Part shown: positions 7,273 through 15,972 of the stretch, in pieces
Layout of the letters: the number at the start of each line of letters is the position of its first letter
How positions within the stretch are numbered: the stretch's first letter is position 1
Source: Acidobacteriaceae bacterium
Lineage (GTDB): Bacteria; Acidobacteriota; Terriglobia; Terriglobales; Acidobacteriaceae
DNA length: 17,024 bases
Reading direction: 5' to 3'
Assembly (NCBI GenBank): GCA_003164255.1
Contig: PLST01000493.1
Coordinates: 1-17,024, forward strand
Notes under the pieces: model-generated
Seen by the model: the letters and a program-made list of their open reading frames with translations, nothing else
What the model was told of the DNA's origin: nothing
The model's database searches: none
Translations under genes and position numbers: made by a program

Positions 7273-8321
7273 TCAGCGGGCGTCACCAATCGGCTGGCTC
7301 TCAATGACTGAATGGCGCTTCTTCAACCTGAGGAATGGCGTCTCGAAATAGCGATAGGAGACAGCCGCCATCAGGACAGTCAATCCGAGCGTCAGGCCGG
7401 TGTTCAGCAGGAATATGGGCCCTTCGAGCGACTTAATCGTCGAATTCATGTGTGCAGCGAGGTTTCTGATGATGAGGCGATCTGTCACTGCAATCGCAAA
7501 TTCATTATAGATATAATGGCCGAATGAAATGCGTCCGAGGTAGATAGCCCATCCCGGAAGCAGCTTTGGATCCGCTCCTAGAAAGGCAAGCAGCAGCAGG
7601 ACGCAGCCCAGCGTGGTCACTGCGTATCTTCCGATGAGCGACCAATTGCCTGGGTTCAGTTTATCGCCGCCGAAACGGCAGTGCTGGCCGTAGCAGGCGT
7701 ATAGCCAGCAAACGACGGCGAGAACAAGCAATACGATTCTTTGCCAGACGATGAACCTGATTACCTTACCAGGCAGAATAAGGCATAATAGGATTCCGCC
7801 GGCGATGCACTGATATTGAGCAGAAGGCTCGAACCAAACACTGATATCGATGGCCGATATCCTGCCCAGGAAATACAGTCAGACATTGGAAAGAATCATC
7901 ATTGCCACGCAAAATCCAAAGAGTGATTTGCGATTGAAGTGCTTCAACCTCCACGTGGCAAACAGATAGAACTGTTCTTCAATGGAGATACTCCACAGCG
8001 GGTCCGTGGGCAGATTGGTACGTGGATGGGCGACGGGAAACCAGTATCCAAGAAAGAGGGCGTACCGTCCTATTTTGTCCATGGAGTCAAAAACATTGTC
8101 GAGCCTCGCGGCGAAGATTACGCCAATCGCCAGCGCAAGATAATAGAGAGGCCGAACGCGTAGGAATTGGTGAAAGCATCATAGACTGGAGAAAAACCAT
8201 GCAGCAAATGGACTACGCGGGGATCATTGCTTGAGGGCAAAGTGGAGTGAAAGAAGACGAGCAGAAATGCGACAAAGCGGAGAACGTCCGGTTCCGGACG
8301 ATAAAAACCGAACTCCTGAAG
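7273..8321 (-). pseudogene. Acyltransferase 3 (OafA/YrhL-like) pseudogene
   Basis: Remains of a multi-spanning membrane O-acyltransferase of the kind that acetylates or acylates surface sugars. Three pieces are readable on the minus strand in family order. The N-terminus FYRPEPDVLRFVAFLLVFFHS lies near 8305-8240. The middle piece PLYYLALAIG to DPLWSISIEEQFYLF lies at about 8148-7950. The C-terminal helices end in YRYFETPFLRLKK before the stop at 7273. The first and second pieces are in different frames and join near 8148-8156 directly from the AFG motif to PLYY; intact family members have about 50 residues between these, including a conserved LSAYLI-type stretch, so a deletion is likely. An in-frame TGA at 7879-7881 then breaks the middle piece, with the same frame continuing beyond it. 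No start codon is present: TAA at 8322-8324 immediately precedes the homologous region. Not functional. Confidence 0.8.
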
Positions 8322-8432
8322 TTATTGTGCCTTCCAAATCGCACTTCCTCGCTTTCGATTCAGTTATATTTCCAGTCAAGTCGATCTATGCCGGACGCCC
8401 TTCTGGAGGCTGCGCCTATCATCGCAGCGCAT

Positions 8433-8457
8433 AGCCCTTTTCCATGGGAAAGGGGCT
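8433..8457 (-). terminator. Strong hairpin after the minus-strand glycosyltransferase
   Basis: An 11-bp stem with one G-U pair, AGCCCTTTTCC / GGAAAGGGGCT, closes a 3-nt loop and lies 12 nt past the stop codon at 8470. No long T-run follows on the minus strand, so it is a terminator-like or mRNA-end-stabilising hairpin rather than a textbook intrinsic terminator. It separates the glycosyltransferase from the decayed acyltransferase. Confidence 0.5.
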
Positions 8458-8469
8458 CTCCTGATCGAA

Positions 8470-9933
8470 TCAGTAGAAGCCTTGACAGGGGGTCAGGATG
8501 GTGAGCTTCGGGCTGTAGGGAAAGCCGGGAAACAGATTCTCGTTCGAGACGTGCACAACGCGTCCGGGCAGTTGCGAAACATTCCACGGAACCTCAGCCG
8601 ATGTAGTAAGCGCCAGCCATGCATCGCACGGCCATTCAGAGGGCGGTGACGCTTGCCGCACGATGAACGGCTTCCGGGTGGGACTGCGGGCGGCGATGTA
8701 CAGGTCGCCGGAGACCATCAGCGGCGCTTCCGGAGGAATAGTCGCGGCCAGTTCGTCGGCGAGGTGTGCCGTGGAAAGAGCGGAATAAAACTTGTAGGCT
8801 TCGCGTGTGCGCATCATATTCCACCCCATGCTCGGCAGCCATGCGACAAGCAGCACGGCAGCGATAACCCGGAAGAGCCGGCGCTGCGACGAACCCGATT
8901 CGATCTGCGCCATAACGGCGATGACCGGCCACACCGTGAGGAAGACCAGATAGGGCGGATGCATCGTAATCGAAGTTAAAAACATGATCAGGCCGCAACA
9001 TGCGAAGCAGGAGGCCGCCAGTACAACACGGTGAAGTGGCTTCCGCCGTGCGAAGGCAGCACAAGTCACCGCTACCGTGGCAAGTGCGGCTGCCCAAACC
9101 CAGGGACAGGACCAGCGAAAATCCGTGAAACCCTTGCGGAGGTGGCCAAAGTTTTCCGCATTGCTCAGGTGAGCATGCCATGCCAGTTGCACCATCGCGG
9201 CTTGAATATCGGGCACGGCGCGTGAAACCGGAACAGCGCACCATAGCATAAAGGAGACTGGAATAGCCACGCCCAGGACGAAAAGCGGGATCAAACGGCG
9301 GAATGCACTCAGTCCCAGATCAGCAGCCAGAAACACAAAGGCTCCGATCACGAAAACGCAGGCTCTGGGATGAAACCCTGCGGCAAGAGCGGTGCAGAAG
9401 CCTGCCAGAAAAACCATAAGCCATTGCGACAGGCATTGCCGGCGAATCAGAACAACGAACGCCCCGGCCAGAGCGAGAAGTGCGATGCCCTCTGGCCGCG
9501 CCAGAAGAACCTCAATGGATGATCGGTCACCGAGCCAGGCAATCGGCAGCAGCACTCCGGTTTTGGGCAACCCGCTGCAAATCAGAACAAGACTCAATGC
9601 GAGAATTGCAAGCGACGAGGCGAGATACTGCGGAAGCCGTGAACTGAACTCACTGATCCCCAATATACGGAAAGTGAACGTCTGGAATCGCGGATAGAAA
9701 GGGCCATGGTAAAACCATAACTCGTTCTCGTATGGAGCATTAGGAGCCGGCGCCCACAAAAGGCTATGACCGTCGTGGTAGCTGATTGCAGGCTGATTCA
9801 GCGCAGGTTCGTCGATCGCGTTGACGAGAGGATAGCGATCCAGGACGAAGAAAAACCGGGCAAATATCACAAGGAACAACAACAATGAGAACTGAATATA
9901 ATGATGTTTCTTCAGCATGGGACCCGACTCCAT
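8470..9933 (-). CDS. GT-C-like integral membrane glycosyltransferase (ArnT/PMT type)
   Basis: A 487-residue hydrophobic protein with one N-terminal membrane helix, an acidic motif in the first outer loop (NAIDEP, D41-E42) and then many further helices. This layout is typical of GT-C enzymes such as ArnT and protein mannosyltransferases, which move a sugar from a polyprenyl-phosphate carrier to a lipid, protein or glycan on the outer face of the cytoplasmic membrane. YHGPFYPRFQTF after the first loop also fits the family. The C-terminal 100 residues form a soluble tail. The start at 9933 is supported by AAGGA seven nucleotides upstream; M6 (9918) is an alternative. It is transcribed away from a second GT-C-like gene, and the synthase that could supply a lipid-linked sugar is two genes to the right. 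The acceptor and sugar cannot be told from sequence. Confidence 0.8.
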   Translation of the reverse strand: MESGPMLKKHHYIQFSLLLFLVIFARFFFVLDRYPLVNAIDEPALNQPAISYHDGHSLLWAPAPNAPYENELWFYHGPFYPRFQTFTFRILGISEFSSRLPQYLASSLAILALSLVLICSGLPKTGVLLPIAWLGDRSSIEVLLARPEGIALLALAGAFVVLIRRQCLSQWLMVFLAGFCTALAAGFHPRACVFVIGAFVFLAADLGLSAFRRLIPLFVLGVAIPVSFMLWCAVPVSRAVPDIQAAMVQLAWHAHLSNAENFGHLRKGFTDFRWSCPWVWAAALATVAVTCAAFARRKPLHRVVLAASCFACCGLIMFLTSITMHPPYLVFLTVWPVIAVMAQIESGSSQRRLFRVIAAVLLVAWLPSMGWNMMRTREAYKFYSALSTAHLADELAATIPPEAPLMVSGDLYIAARSPTRKPFIVRQASPPSEWPCDAWLALTTSAEVPWNVSQLPGRVVHVSNENLFPGFPYSPKLTILTPCQGFY

Positions 9934-10079
9934 CTGTCATCCTTGCTTTTCGTGTTCCAGACGAAGCCTTTGTGCCTGGCGCGAACTGCAGGGGCGTTCG
10001 CCAACAAAAGGAGTATAGCAAACGAGATATGAGAGAATAATCACGGCAGAGGAATCCCTGCCTGGCGACTCAATTCGAG
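9934..10079. promoter_or_regulatory. Divergent promoter region between two glycosyltransferases
   Basis: This 146-nt gap separates start codons that point apart, so it should contain promoters for both. A TATACT hexamer on the minus strand (complement of 10012-10017) is a plausible -10 box for the leftward gene; no good -35 is visible 17 nt upstream. For the rightward gene I see no clear boxes, and the ribosome site before 10080 (CGAG) is weak. Confidence 0.35.
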
Positions 10080-11765
10080 ATGACAGAGAACGAACCACTT
10101 CCGGCCAAGAGCAACCTGCTTCGCCGGGTTGTCTCGGCTGCAATCCCTCGCACTATTCTTTGTCCTTTGGTCGAGGTGCTTTTGTGGGGAGCGCTGGGAT
10201 TGGCTGTGGCTTGTTGTATGCTGTCCTTTCGCCCAGGTTCTCTGTCGAATGACAGTTGCCAGTACCTGAGTGTCGCTGCCAACATTAGAAACGGGAACGG
10301 CATCGCCACGGATTTAGTTTACTTCGATGCCGAGCGCTCTCACGGCCGGATTCCTGCTCCCCTTACAACCTTTCCTCCGGGCTATCCAATCGCGGTGGGA
10401 ATGCTATCCGGGTTGGTTGGCGGCTTTGAAGCGGCCGCTCGAATCCTGTCTGTAATCTGCTTTGCCGGCACGGCTGCTTTGCTCGCAATTATTCTCATCG
10501 CGGCTCGTATCACTGTGTTCGTGCGCGCCTCCATGCTGCTGCTCTTCATCACCAATGTCGTCAACTTGGACTTCTCCTCAGCGGTAATGACCGAGTCGAT
10601 GTTTGTGTTCATCTTCACTGCATCGATCGCGGCGCTACTGTGGGCGTGGCGGGATTACCAGCGCCCGCGCGTTCGTGTGCCATGGACCATCGTGGGCTTG
10701 ACTCTTGCTGGTCTTTCGTACTGGATTCGCTACGCGGGCCTATTCCTGATTGCTGCCCTCGTTTTCTACGTAGGGTTGCGCTTTCTCCGGCTTCGTCATC
10801 GCATAGGCGCCTCCGAGCTTTATGCCACGCTCATTCCAATTGGACTGGCTGGCGCTCTGATGGCGCGTAATGTGCTGGTGGCCGGTACCTGGAAGGGCGG
10901 AAACGAGCTTCAGGTCTCAAATCCCCTGCATCAGGTGTCAGCGGATTACGTGCGTGCTCAAATGCACCTTCTGTTAGGCGAGCACGCAGTAAAAGCCGGA
11001 CTCTGGGAAGCCCTCTTGCTGGCTGGAGTCTTAGGCCTTTGCGCTTTGTTTGGGCGACAGCTTTTCCGCAGCGGGCTGGCAGGCGCCGCTGCTCTCCTGC
11101 GAGCCGATGAGCCGTGGTCTTTGCTGTTCACATGTGCAGCCGTTTATTCGGCTGGCCTTTGCTATGCAGGCTTGCGAACCGTGATTTCCTTTGGAACCAG
11201 AATGTTCCTGCCGGTTTTGCCCATCTATCTTCTGCTCCTCGGTCTCGCTTTGCATTGGTTGTTGTCGCGGGCAGATTTCAGAGGCGGACAAATCTGGGTT
11301 CGATTGACTGTCTGCATGTTCTTGATAGGATACATCGGCGTAAATGCGCGGGATCTCAAGGACCCCAGCCCGATATCGCGGCAAGATTATTTGTCCGGCC
11401 TGTTTGCAGAACCAACCGCTGACGGCCAACGCTTGTCGGATTGGGTAAATTTGCACATTAATCCGGTGGCCGCGATAGCCGCCCAGGACGGCCAGGAAAC
11501 CGGCTATCTTCTCCATAGGCGTACCTTAGCCCTGGTCGAGTCGGAATATAGCTCTGAACGTTGGGAGTGCCCAGAGATCCGAAAGCAAATGAATCGTTTT
11601 GGCGCCAGTTATCTTCTTCTCTACCGACACCCGGACCGTACTTCACTTCTTCTCGATGAATCGAGCTTTGCAGCGCAGGCAGTGTTTGGACAACCGAGTT
11701 GCGGATTTGCAATTGCCGCACAGAACTCGGACGTGCGCATTCTCAAAATCGAGCCCTCACAATAA
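10080..11765 (+). CDS. GT-C-like multi-spanning glycosyltransferase
   Basis: A 561-residue polytopic membrane protein. After a first membrane helix (about 32-50) comes the outer-loop motif NDSCQYLSVA (D58, Y62), a D-x-x-x-Y pattern seen in many bacterial GT39-like enzymes, then a loop with FPPGYP (98-103), another common feature of this group, followed by about eight to ten hydrophobic segments. The last 100 residues are soluble. It probably transfers a sugar from a polyprenyl-phosphate donor outside the cytoplasmic membrane. Its stop is only 19 nt before the start of a polyprenyl-phosphate-sugar synthase, so the two are likely co-transcribed as donor maker and donor user. The shared first-loop acidic motif suggests it is a distant relative of the divergent gene on its left, but the sequences are not close. 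Acceptor unknown. Confidence 0.75.
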   Translation: MTENEPLPAKSNLLRRVVSAAIPRTILCPLVEVLLWGALGLAVACCMLSFRPGSLSNDSCQYLSVAANIRNGNGIATDLVYFDAERSHGRIPAPLTTFPPGYPIAVGMLSGLVGGFEAAARILSVICFAGTAALLAIILIAARITVFVRASMLLLFITNVVNLDFSSAVMTESMFVFIFTASIAALLWAWRDYQRPRVRVPWTIVGLTLAGLSYWIRYAGLFLIAALVFYVGLRFLRLRHRIGASELYATLIPIGLAGALMARNVLVAGTWKGGNELQVSNPLHQVSADYVRAQMHLLLGEHAVKAGLWEALLLAGVLGLCALFGRQLFRSGLAGAAALLRADEPWSLLFTCAAVYSAGLCYAGLRTVISFGTRMFLPVLPIYLLLLGLALHWLLSRADFRGGQIWVRLTVCMFLIGYIGVNARDLKDPSPISRQDYLSGLFAEPTADGQRLSDWVNLHINPVAAIAAQDGQETGYLLHRRTLALVESEYSSERWECPEIRKQMNRFGASYLLLYRHPDRTSLLLDESSFAAQAVFGQPSCGFAIAAQNSDVRILKIEPSQ

Positions 11766-11784
11766 CGACTGTTATACTGCCCGA

Positions 11785-12990
11785 ATGAAAACATCGCTCA
11801 GCCCCGCCGCATGGGTCGATCCACCCTCCGGACCGTATATAGTCCAGGATTCGCCGCAGGCCGATGGCTTTGATCTGACTCTTGTCCTGCCAACTTACCA
11901 GGAGTCTCGCAACATCCGCGCCGCGCTCCAACTTGTCAGTGAGACTCTCCGCTCCATCGAGGGTCTCACATTCGAAATTGTAGTGGTTGATGACAATAGC
12001 CCGGATGGTACCTGGCAGTTGGCACTGGACCAGGCCGTGGCAATTCCCGAGCTACGCGTGATGCGGAGAACCGCGGAAAACGGTCTGGCGACGGCGGTCA
12101 TCAGAGGTTGGCAGGTCGCACGGGGCCGCATTCTCGGCGTGATGGATGCCGACCTCCAGCATCCGCCCGAAGTGCTGACTGGCCTTGTAGGTTTGTCGCG
12201 GGAGGGCACAGATCTGGTCGTTGGAAGCCGTCATGTCGAAAATGGAGGCGTGGGAGACTGGAGCGTTATCCGCCGGATGATTTCGCGCACTGCCCAGTTA
12301 ATCGGCCTTCTAATCCTACCAGAAGTTGTCGGCCGGGTGAGCGACCCGATGAGTGGATACTTCCTCGTGAAAAGAAGCGCTATTGCCGGCCGCTTTCTCA
12401 ATCCCAAGGGGTACAAGATTCTGATTGAGGTCTTGGCGCGCGGGAATGTAAGAACGATCGCAGAACGTGGGTATGTTTTTCGCGAACGGATGGAAGGCGA
12501 AAGCAAAGTCTCGTTGTCCATATATATCGAGTACCTGGAACACCTCGTCCGCCTGCGCTTTGCACTGTTGCGCAATTCGCGCTTTCTAAAATTCTGTGTG
12601 GTAGGCCTCACTGGGGTTGTCGTTGACATGGGAGTGCTTTATCTGCTCAGCGATCCGCGAACCCTTCATTTTGGCCTTACTCGCAGCAAGGTGGCCGGGG
12701 CCGAAGCTGCCATTTTGAACAATTTTCTTTGGAACGATGCGTGGACCTTCGCGAATCTCGTACCCAAAGCCTCATCGCTTCGGATGAAGTTCGGCCGTTT
12801 CCTGAAATTCAACGCGATCTGCTCCTTCGGAATGATCCTGAGCGTGGTACTTCTAAACATTCAGTTCAATTGGCTTGGGATGAATCGCTATGTTGCCAAT
12901 GGCATCGCTATTCTCATCGTGACTGCGTGGAATTATCTTGCAAACGTGCGCTTCGGTTGGCGCTCAACCGACTGCCCAACTCGGGATTGA
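11785..12990 (+). CDS. Dolichol/polyprenyl-phosphate sugar synthase fused to GtrA domain
   Basis: A 401-residue two-domain protein. The GT2 domain (about 28-255) has LPTYQES, VVVDDNSPDGTW, the nucleotide/metal motif MDADLQHPPEV (D121-D123), VGSRH, DPMSGYFL and ERMEGESKVS, the pattern of polyprenol-phosphate mannose synthase (DPM1-like), which makes lipid-phosphate-sugar from a nucleotide sugar. The C-terminal GtrA-like domain (about 267-393) has four hydrophobic segments starting FLKFCVVGLTGVVVDMG and is thought to help flip or anchor the product. The start at 11785 is chosen because it begins just after the upstream gene; the frame is open 62 codons further, but that part overlaps the upstream gene and is not family-like. 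It probably supplies the adjacent GT-C enzymes. This fusion is common in bacteria. Confidence 0.92.
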   Translation: MKTSLSPAAWVDPPSGPYIVQDSPQADGFDLTLVLPTYQESRNIRAALQLVSETLRSIEGLTFEIVVVDDNSPDGTWQLALDQAVAIPELRVMRRTAENGLATAVIRGWQVARGRILGVMDADLQHPPEVLTGLVGLSREGTDLVVGSRHVENGGVGDWSVIRRMISRTAQLIGLLILPEVVGRVSDPMSGYFLVKRSAIAGRFLNPKGYKILIEVLARGNVRTIAERGYVFRERMEGESKVSLSIYIEYLEHLVRLRFALLRNSRFLKFCVVGLTGVVVDMGVLYLLSDPRTLHFGLTRSKVAGAEAAILNNFLWNDAWTFANLVPKASSLRMKFGRFLKFNAICSFGMILSVVLLNIQFNWLGMNRYVANGIAILIVTAWNYLANVRFGWRSTDCPTRD

Positions 12991-13084
12991 GCCGCACCTG
13001 CGTGTGTGATGAGTCTTAGACCTAATACTGTTCACCTAACGAGATTTGTGGCGTTCGATATGGGAGAAGGACAGGAGGCCACAG

Positions 13085-13785
13085 ATGGCGCGTACGGTTG
13101 CGGATCTCCCTCCAGGTTCCCGGATCACGGAACAAATCAGTCTTGGCGTAATCACCAGGACATTTCCTCTTTCCATCATCGGCCCGGTGCTTTCGAAGAC
13201 GGGAACAGCCAGTGTTCGCCGGCACGACCTTCCGGCTCAGGTTGTTGTGTATTGGATGATCGTCCTGGCGCTCTACATGCAGTCGTCCCATCGGGAGGTA
13301 ATGCGTTGTTTGCTGTAGGCAGTCCAGTGGCTGCGCGATCCATCGGTCAACATTCGTGTTGCGGGTAAATCGGGCATCTCTCGGGGCCGTACATGGCTGG
13401 TCTGGGAGCCGCTGCGGCAGTTACACAATGAGTTGGTCAAGCCTGTTGCAGTGCGCGGCACGCGGGGCGCATGGTTTCGAAATTGGCCGCTTGTGAGCTT
13501 GGATGGCAGCACGCTCAATGTCGTCGACGAGAAGGCCAACGAGGATGCTTTCTCTCTCCCAGGGGCAAGCCGTGGTTCCAGCGCCTATCCAAAGATCCGT
13601 TTTGTATCCCTGGTGGAGAACGGCACACACGTACTGTTCGGCAACCAGATGGATGGCTACCAGACGGGTGAGATCACGATTGCCAAAGCGGTACTTCCGC
13701 ACCTAAAAGAGAACATGCTGTGCCTGGCTGACCTGCAGTTCTTTGGCCTCCAACTACGGCAACGGGCAAGTGGAACCGGTGCAGC
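13085..13785 (+). pseudogene. IS4-family transposase, disrupted and truncated
   Basis: The N-terminal part (13085 on) matches the IS4 transposase N-terminal domain, including TGTASVRRHDLPAQVVVYW, and the frame continues with LVSLDGSTLNVVDE, which carries the first catalytic Asp region of the DDE domain. A perfect AGGAGG precedes the ATG. An amber codon (TAG, 13316-13318) interrupts the same frame inside the N-terminal domain; translation in that frame resumes convincingly and runs to QRASGTGA near 13785. There homology stops: the rest of the DDE domain with the later Asp and Glu is absent, and the sequence becomes the start of an unrelated opposite-strand gene. This is a dead remnant. The left end may lie near 13020 (CCTAATACTGTTCACCTAAC), but no matching right inverted repeat is present. 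Confidence 0.8.
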
Positions 13786-13786
13786 G

Positions 13787-13940
13787 GGTCCGGGCCGAGT
13801 ACAGTACGAAGTGCCTCCTGAGCGTGGTGCAGGTTCCAGGGCATCACGTCTTCAAGCAGAACCGAGAAGCCTGCGCGGGCGGCCTCGAGAGCGAGCCAGC
13901 GGCCAAGGGGGCCGGCTCCGATGATGGCCCCAGTGGGCAT
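13787..13940 (-). pseudogene. 3-hydroxyacyl-CoA dehydrogenase-like N-terminal fragment
   Basis: About 51 codons on the minus strand begin MPTGAIIGAGPLGRWLALEA, a Rossmann NAD-binding motif (GAGPLG), and continue ARAGFSVLLEDVMPWNLHHA, which resembles the 3-hydroxyacyl-CoA dehydrogenase NAD-binding domain (acidic residue ending the second strand, then a helix rich in Ala/Gln). After about residue 51 the sequence is IS4 transposase read backwards, so the gene is cut off at the IS junction (13784-13792). Nothing of the remaining domain is found in the window. The family call rests on a short stretch; another Rossmann dehydrogenase is possible. Confidence 0.55.
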
Positions 13941-14579
13941 GAGTTGTTCTCATTGTAGGGGCCGCGGGTTGAAGTGGTTCTTGCGTCCGAGATCGAGCTC
14001 AGCCGGAACCCAGAGCCGGATGCTTGCGAAGGACGATGAGAAAAATTGATTTGTGATAATTTCGGGAGTTGGCCAGATTGCGCATTCACATGGGCACTGG
14101 CGATTGACGAACACTTGCGAAGGCGTTCGGAGATAAAGCAAGAACCGTTCGAACTACCGGGACCAACTCACTACTGGCTTCTGCTGGCGGAGAGCCATCT
14201 CACACGGTGCTCATTCGGAAGCATGCTGGGGCGGATAGAGGGTTTGCCGCTGCCACTCAGACAGACGCGGCAGCCAGGCGAAACCAATCTGGACGGAGGG
14301 GAGTTGACGGGGGAAGTGTTCGTGAAATCGCTGTGGGATGGGGCAGAATGGTGGCCTCTTGGTCTGGCAGACGGCCAGCCTGGCACGACCAGGGGCTTGG
14401 ATTCAAAAAGGTGAAGGACAGAAGCAAACACTGGTATATTTCTTGCAGCCGAGAGGCAAATGAAAATTCCGGCGAAAACGACTTTTTCAGAATCGATTAA
14501 AATAAGACTCAGTCTCCACCGGAGGGGTTGTGGTGAATGCCGACCGCTGTTGGGGATTGCCATGAAGAAGTGAGGCTAC
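13941..14579. other. Intergenic region without recognisable gene
   Basis: About 640 nt lie between the dehydrogenase fragment and the ATP-grasp gene. Open frames occur on both strands (the longest about 130 codons) but none shows a recognisable domain or a good ribosome site, and they overlap each other. The stretch may contain further gene remains. The AT-rich part at about 14485-14510 (CTTTTTCAG...TTAAAATAAG) is a plausible place for the promoter of the ATP-grasp gene. Confidence 0.4.
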
Positions 14580-15836
14580 ATGTCAAGTGCTGAATCAGGG
14601 ACAAAAAAAACTGTCACCAGGTTTGTCAACCACGACTCCTTGCGGATGGACAGCAGACCCTTGCGACCGGTTAGGAACATCGTTTTCGTTGGGTTTTTCG
14701 GGCCGCCCGCTCTTACCATCGCGCGAAGTTGTCGCTCCATGGGCATCTCCGTTTACCTCCTCACTCCGACTAGTACTAGGCCGCTCGGTTGGCTTCAGCG
14801 GTCCTGCTTCTCCGGTTTCAGAACACTGGATTCCAGCATGATCGGGACCTCGGAAGGCATCGACGCTGTCCTGAGTTATGTCGCCGAGGTTGATGCCGAT
14901 GCCATTGCGACGCTCTCCGAAACGCATTGCCTCTGGTTAGCCAGAAATGCCGATCGCTTCCGCGGCACCTGCAAGCTCATGTTGCCCTCATTAGGTTGCC
15001 TGGAGGCGGTTGAATCGAAGTTGCGTCAGATCGAGGTGGCCCGAGAATTAGGCTTCGATGTTTTGCCGACCTATGTTATTCGAGCATTAGACGATGTGCG
15101 TCATATCGTTAGCGATCACTATCCCCTCTGCCTCCGGCCCTCGATGGAGCGCACCGTCGAACCTGAATTCAAAGTGCGGATTGTCCGCTCTTCGAACGAA
15201 ATGGCCGATTTCATTGGAGGCATACGTGCCTTTGGAGACGGCATTGTGGCGCAGCCGTTTCTTTCACTTCCGAATGCCCTCCTGCACTGCACGAGTGGCG
15301 AGGATGGGGAACTGCTTAATCTGAAGGGTTTCCTTGTCGACCGCAAGTTTGAAGCCTTTAGCCTGCGGATTCGTCCAATGCAGGTCCCTGAAGACCTGAT
15401 TGAAAAGGTTGCGGCCTTTAGCCGATTCTTCAAATTCTCGGGTCCCTATCATTTTGATTTTCTCTATTCTCCCGAAACTGGCGAGTGGCACTATTTGGAA
15501 GTGAACGTCCGTTTTGGAGGGACGACAGACAAAGTGAAGTGGCTGGGTGTCGACGAGCCAGCGAATTGCCTGATGGCCTATGGGCTAGCGGGGCTGCGTA
15601 CCCCCCCGAAGTATTCCACTAAGCGGTTTGCGGTGGTCAATAAACTGACGATTCTCAAGCACCTGCTTGTCACAGCGCGGCGGGGTTCGGAACTGTTAGA
15701 CTTTCCCCGCGAATCGCGCCTAGCCTCGGCAGTCCACTCGCTTGGGGACCTGTTTCTTGCCAAAGACTCAATAAGCGATTTCAGGGACATCAGAGGGACA
15801 ATTGCATCTCGGCTCTTTAGCGCGATTCCTCATTAA
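14580..15836 (+). CDS. ATP-grasp ligase-like protein
   Basis: A 418-residue protein of the ATP-grasp superfamily, which joins a carboxylate to an amine or thiol through an acyl-phosphate. An N-terminal Rossmann-like domain (about 31-130, NIVFVGFFGPPAL) is followed by the ATP-grasp fold: CLRPS (184-188) as part of the nucleotide-binding strand, IVAQPFL (222-228) as the hinge region, and the metal-binding block YLEVNVRFGG with E307, N309 and R311. This is the arrangement of carbamoyl-phosphate-synthase-like or carboxylate-amine ligases found in peptide and cell-envelope pathways. The start at 14580 is supported by GTGAGG six nucleotides upstream; M23 (14646) would remove an unconserved tail. 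The gene stands alone on its strand and converges with the methyltransferase to its right. Substrate unknown. Confidence 0.8.
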   Translation: MSSAESGTKKTVTRFVNHDSLRMDSRPLRPVRNIVFVGFFGPPALTIARSCRSMGISVYLLTPTSTRPLGWLQRSCFSGFRTLDSSMIGTSEGIDAVLSYVAEVDADAIATLSETHCLWLARNADRFRGTCKLMLPSLGCLEAVESKLRQIEVARELGFDVLPTYVIRALDDVRHIVSDHYPLCLRPSMERTVEPEFKVRIVRSSNEMADFIGGIRAFGDGIVAQPFLSLPNALLHCTSGEDGELLNLKGFLVDRKFEAFSLRIRPMQVPEDLIEKVAAFSRFFKFSGPYHFDFLYSPETGEWHYLEVNVRFGGTTDKVKWLGVDEPANCLMAYGLAGLRTPPKYSTKRFAVVNKLTILKHLLVTARRGSELLDFPRESRLASAVHSLGDLFLAKDSISDFRDIRGTIASRLFSAIPH

Positions 15837-15972
15837 GCAAGCGGTAGTTGCGATTGATTCAACTTCGCTCTTAAAAGACGAGCCGATAAACTTTGACAGT
15901 TCGGGCCCAGCCAAGCGGTTTTGTTGCCTTCAGGAAGGATGGCCACACCTATCCTCCACCAGTACTTCCGTT

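Noticed and set aside
11599..11784. 62-codon extension of the polyprenyl-phosphate sugar synthase
   Set aside because: It overlaps the coding end of the upstream glycosyltransferase in another frame and shows no GT2 similarity.
13743..13958. Frame continuing the IS4 transposase after a frameshift (VRAEYSTKCLLSVVQV)
   Set aside because: It loosely resembles the next transposase block, but the same DNA reads as a clear Rossmann dehydrogenase on the opposite strand, so a junction is the better explanation.
15867..15883. GCTC...GAGC hairpin between the convergent ATP-grasp and methyltransferase genes as a terminator
   Set aside because: Only a 4-bp stem with a bulge and no T-run; too weak to call.
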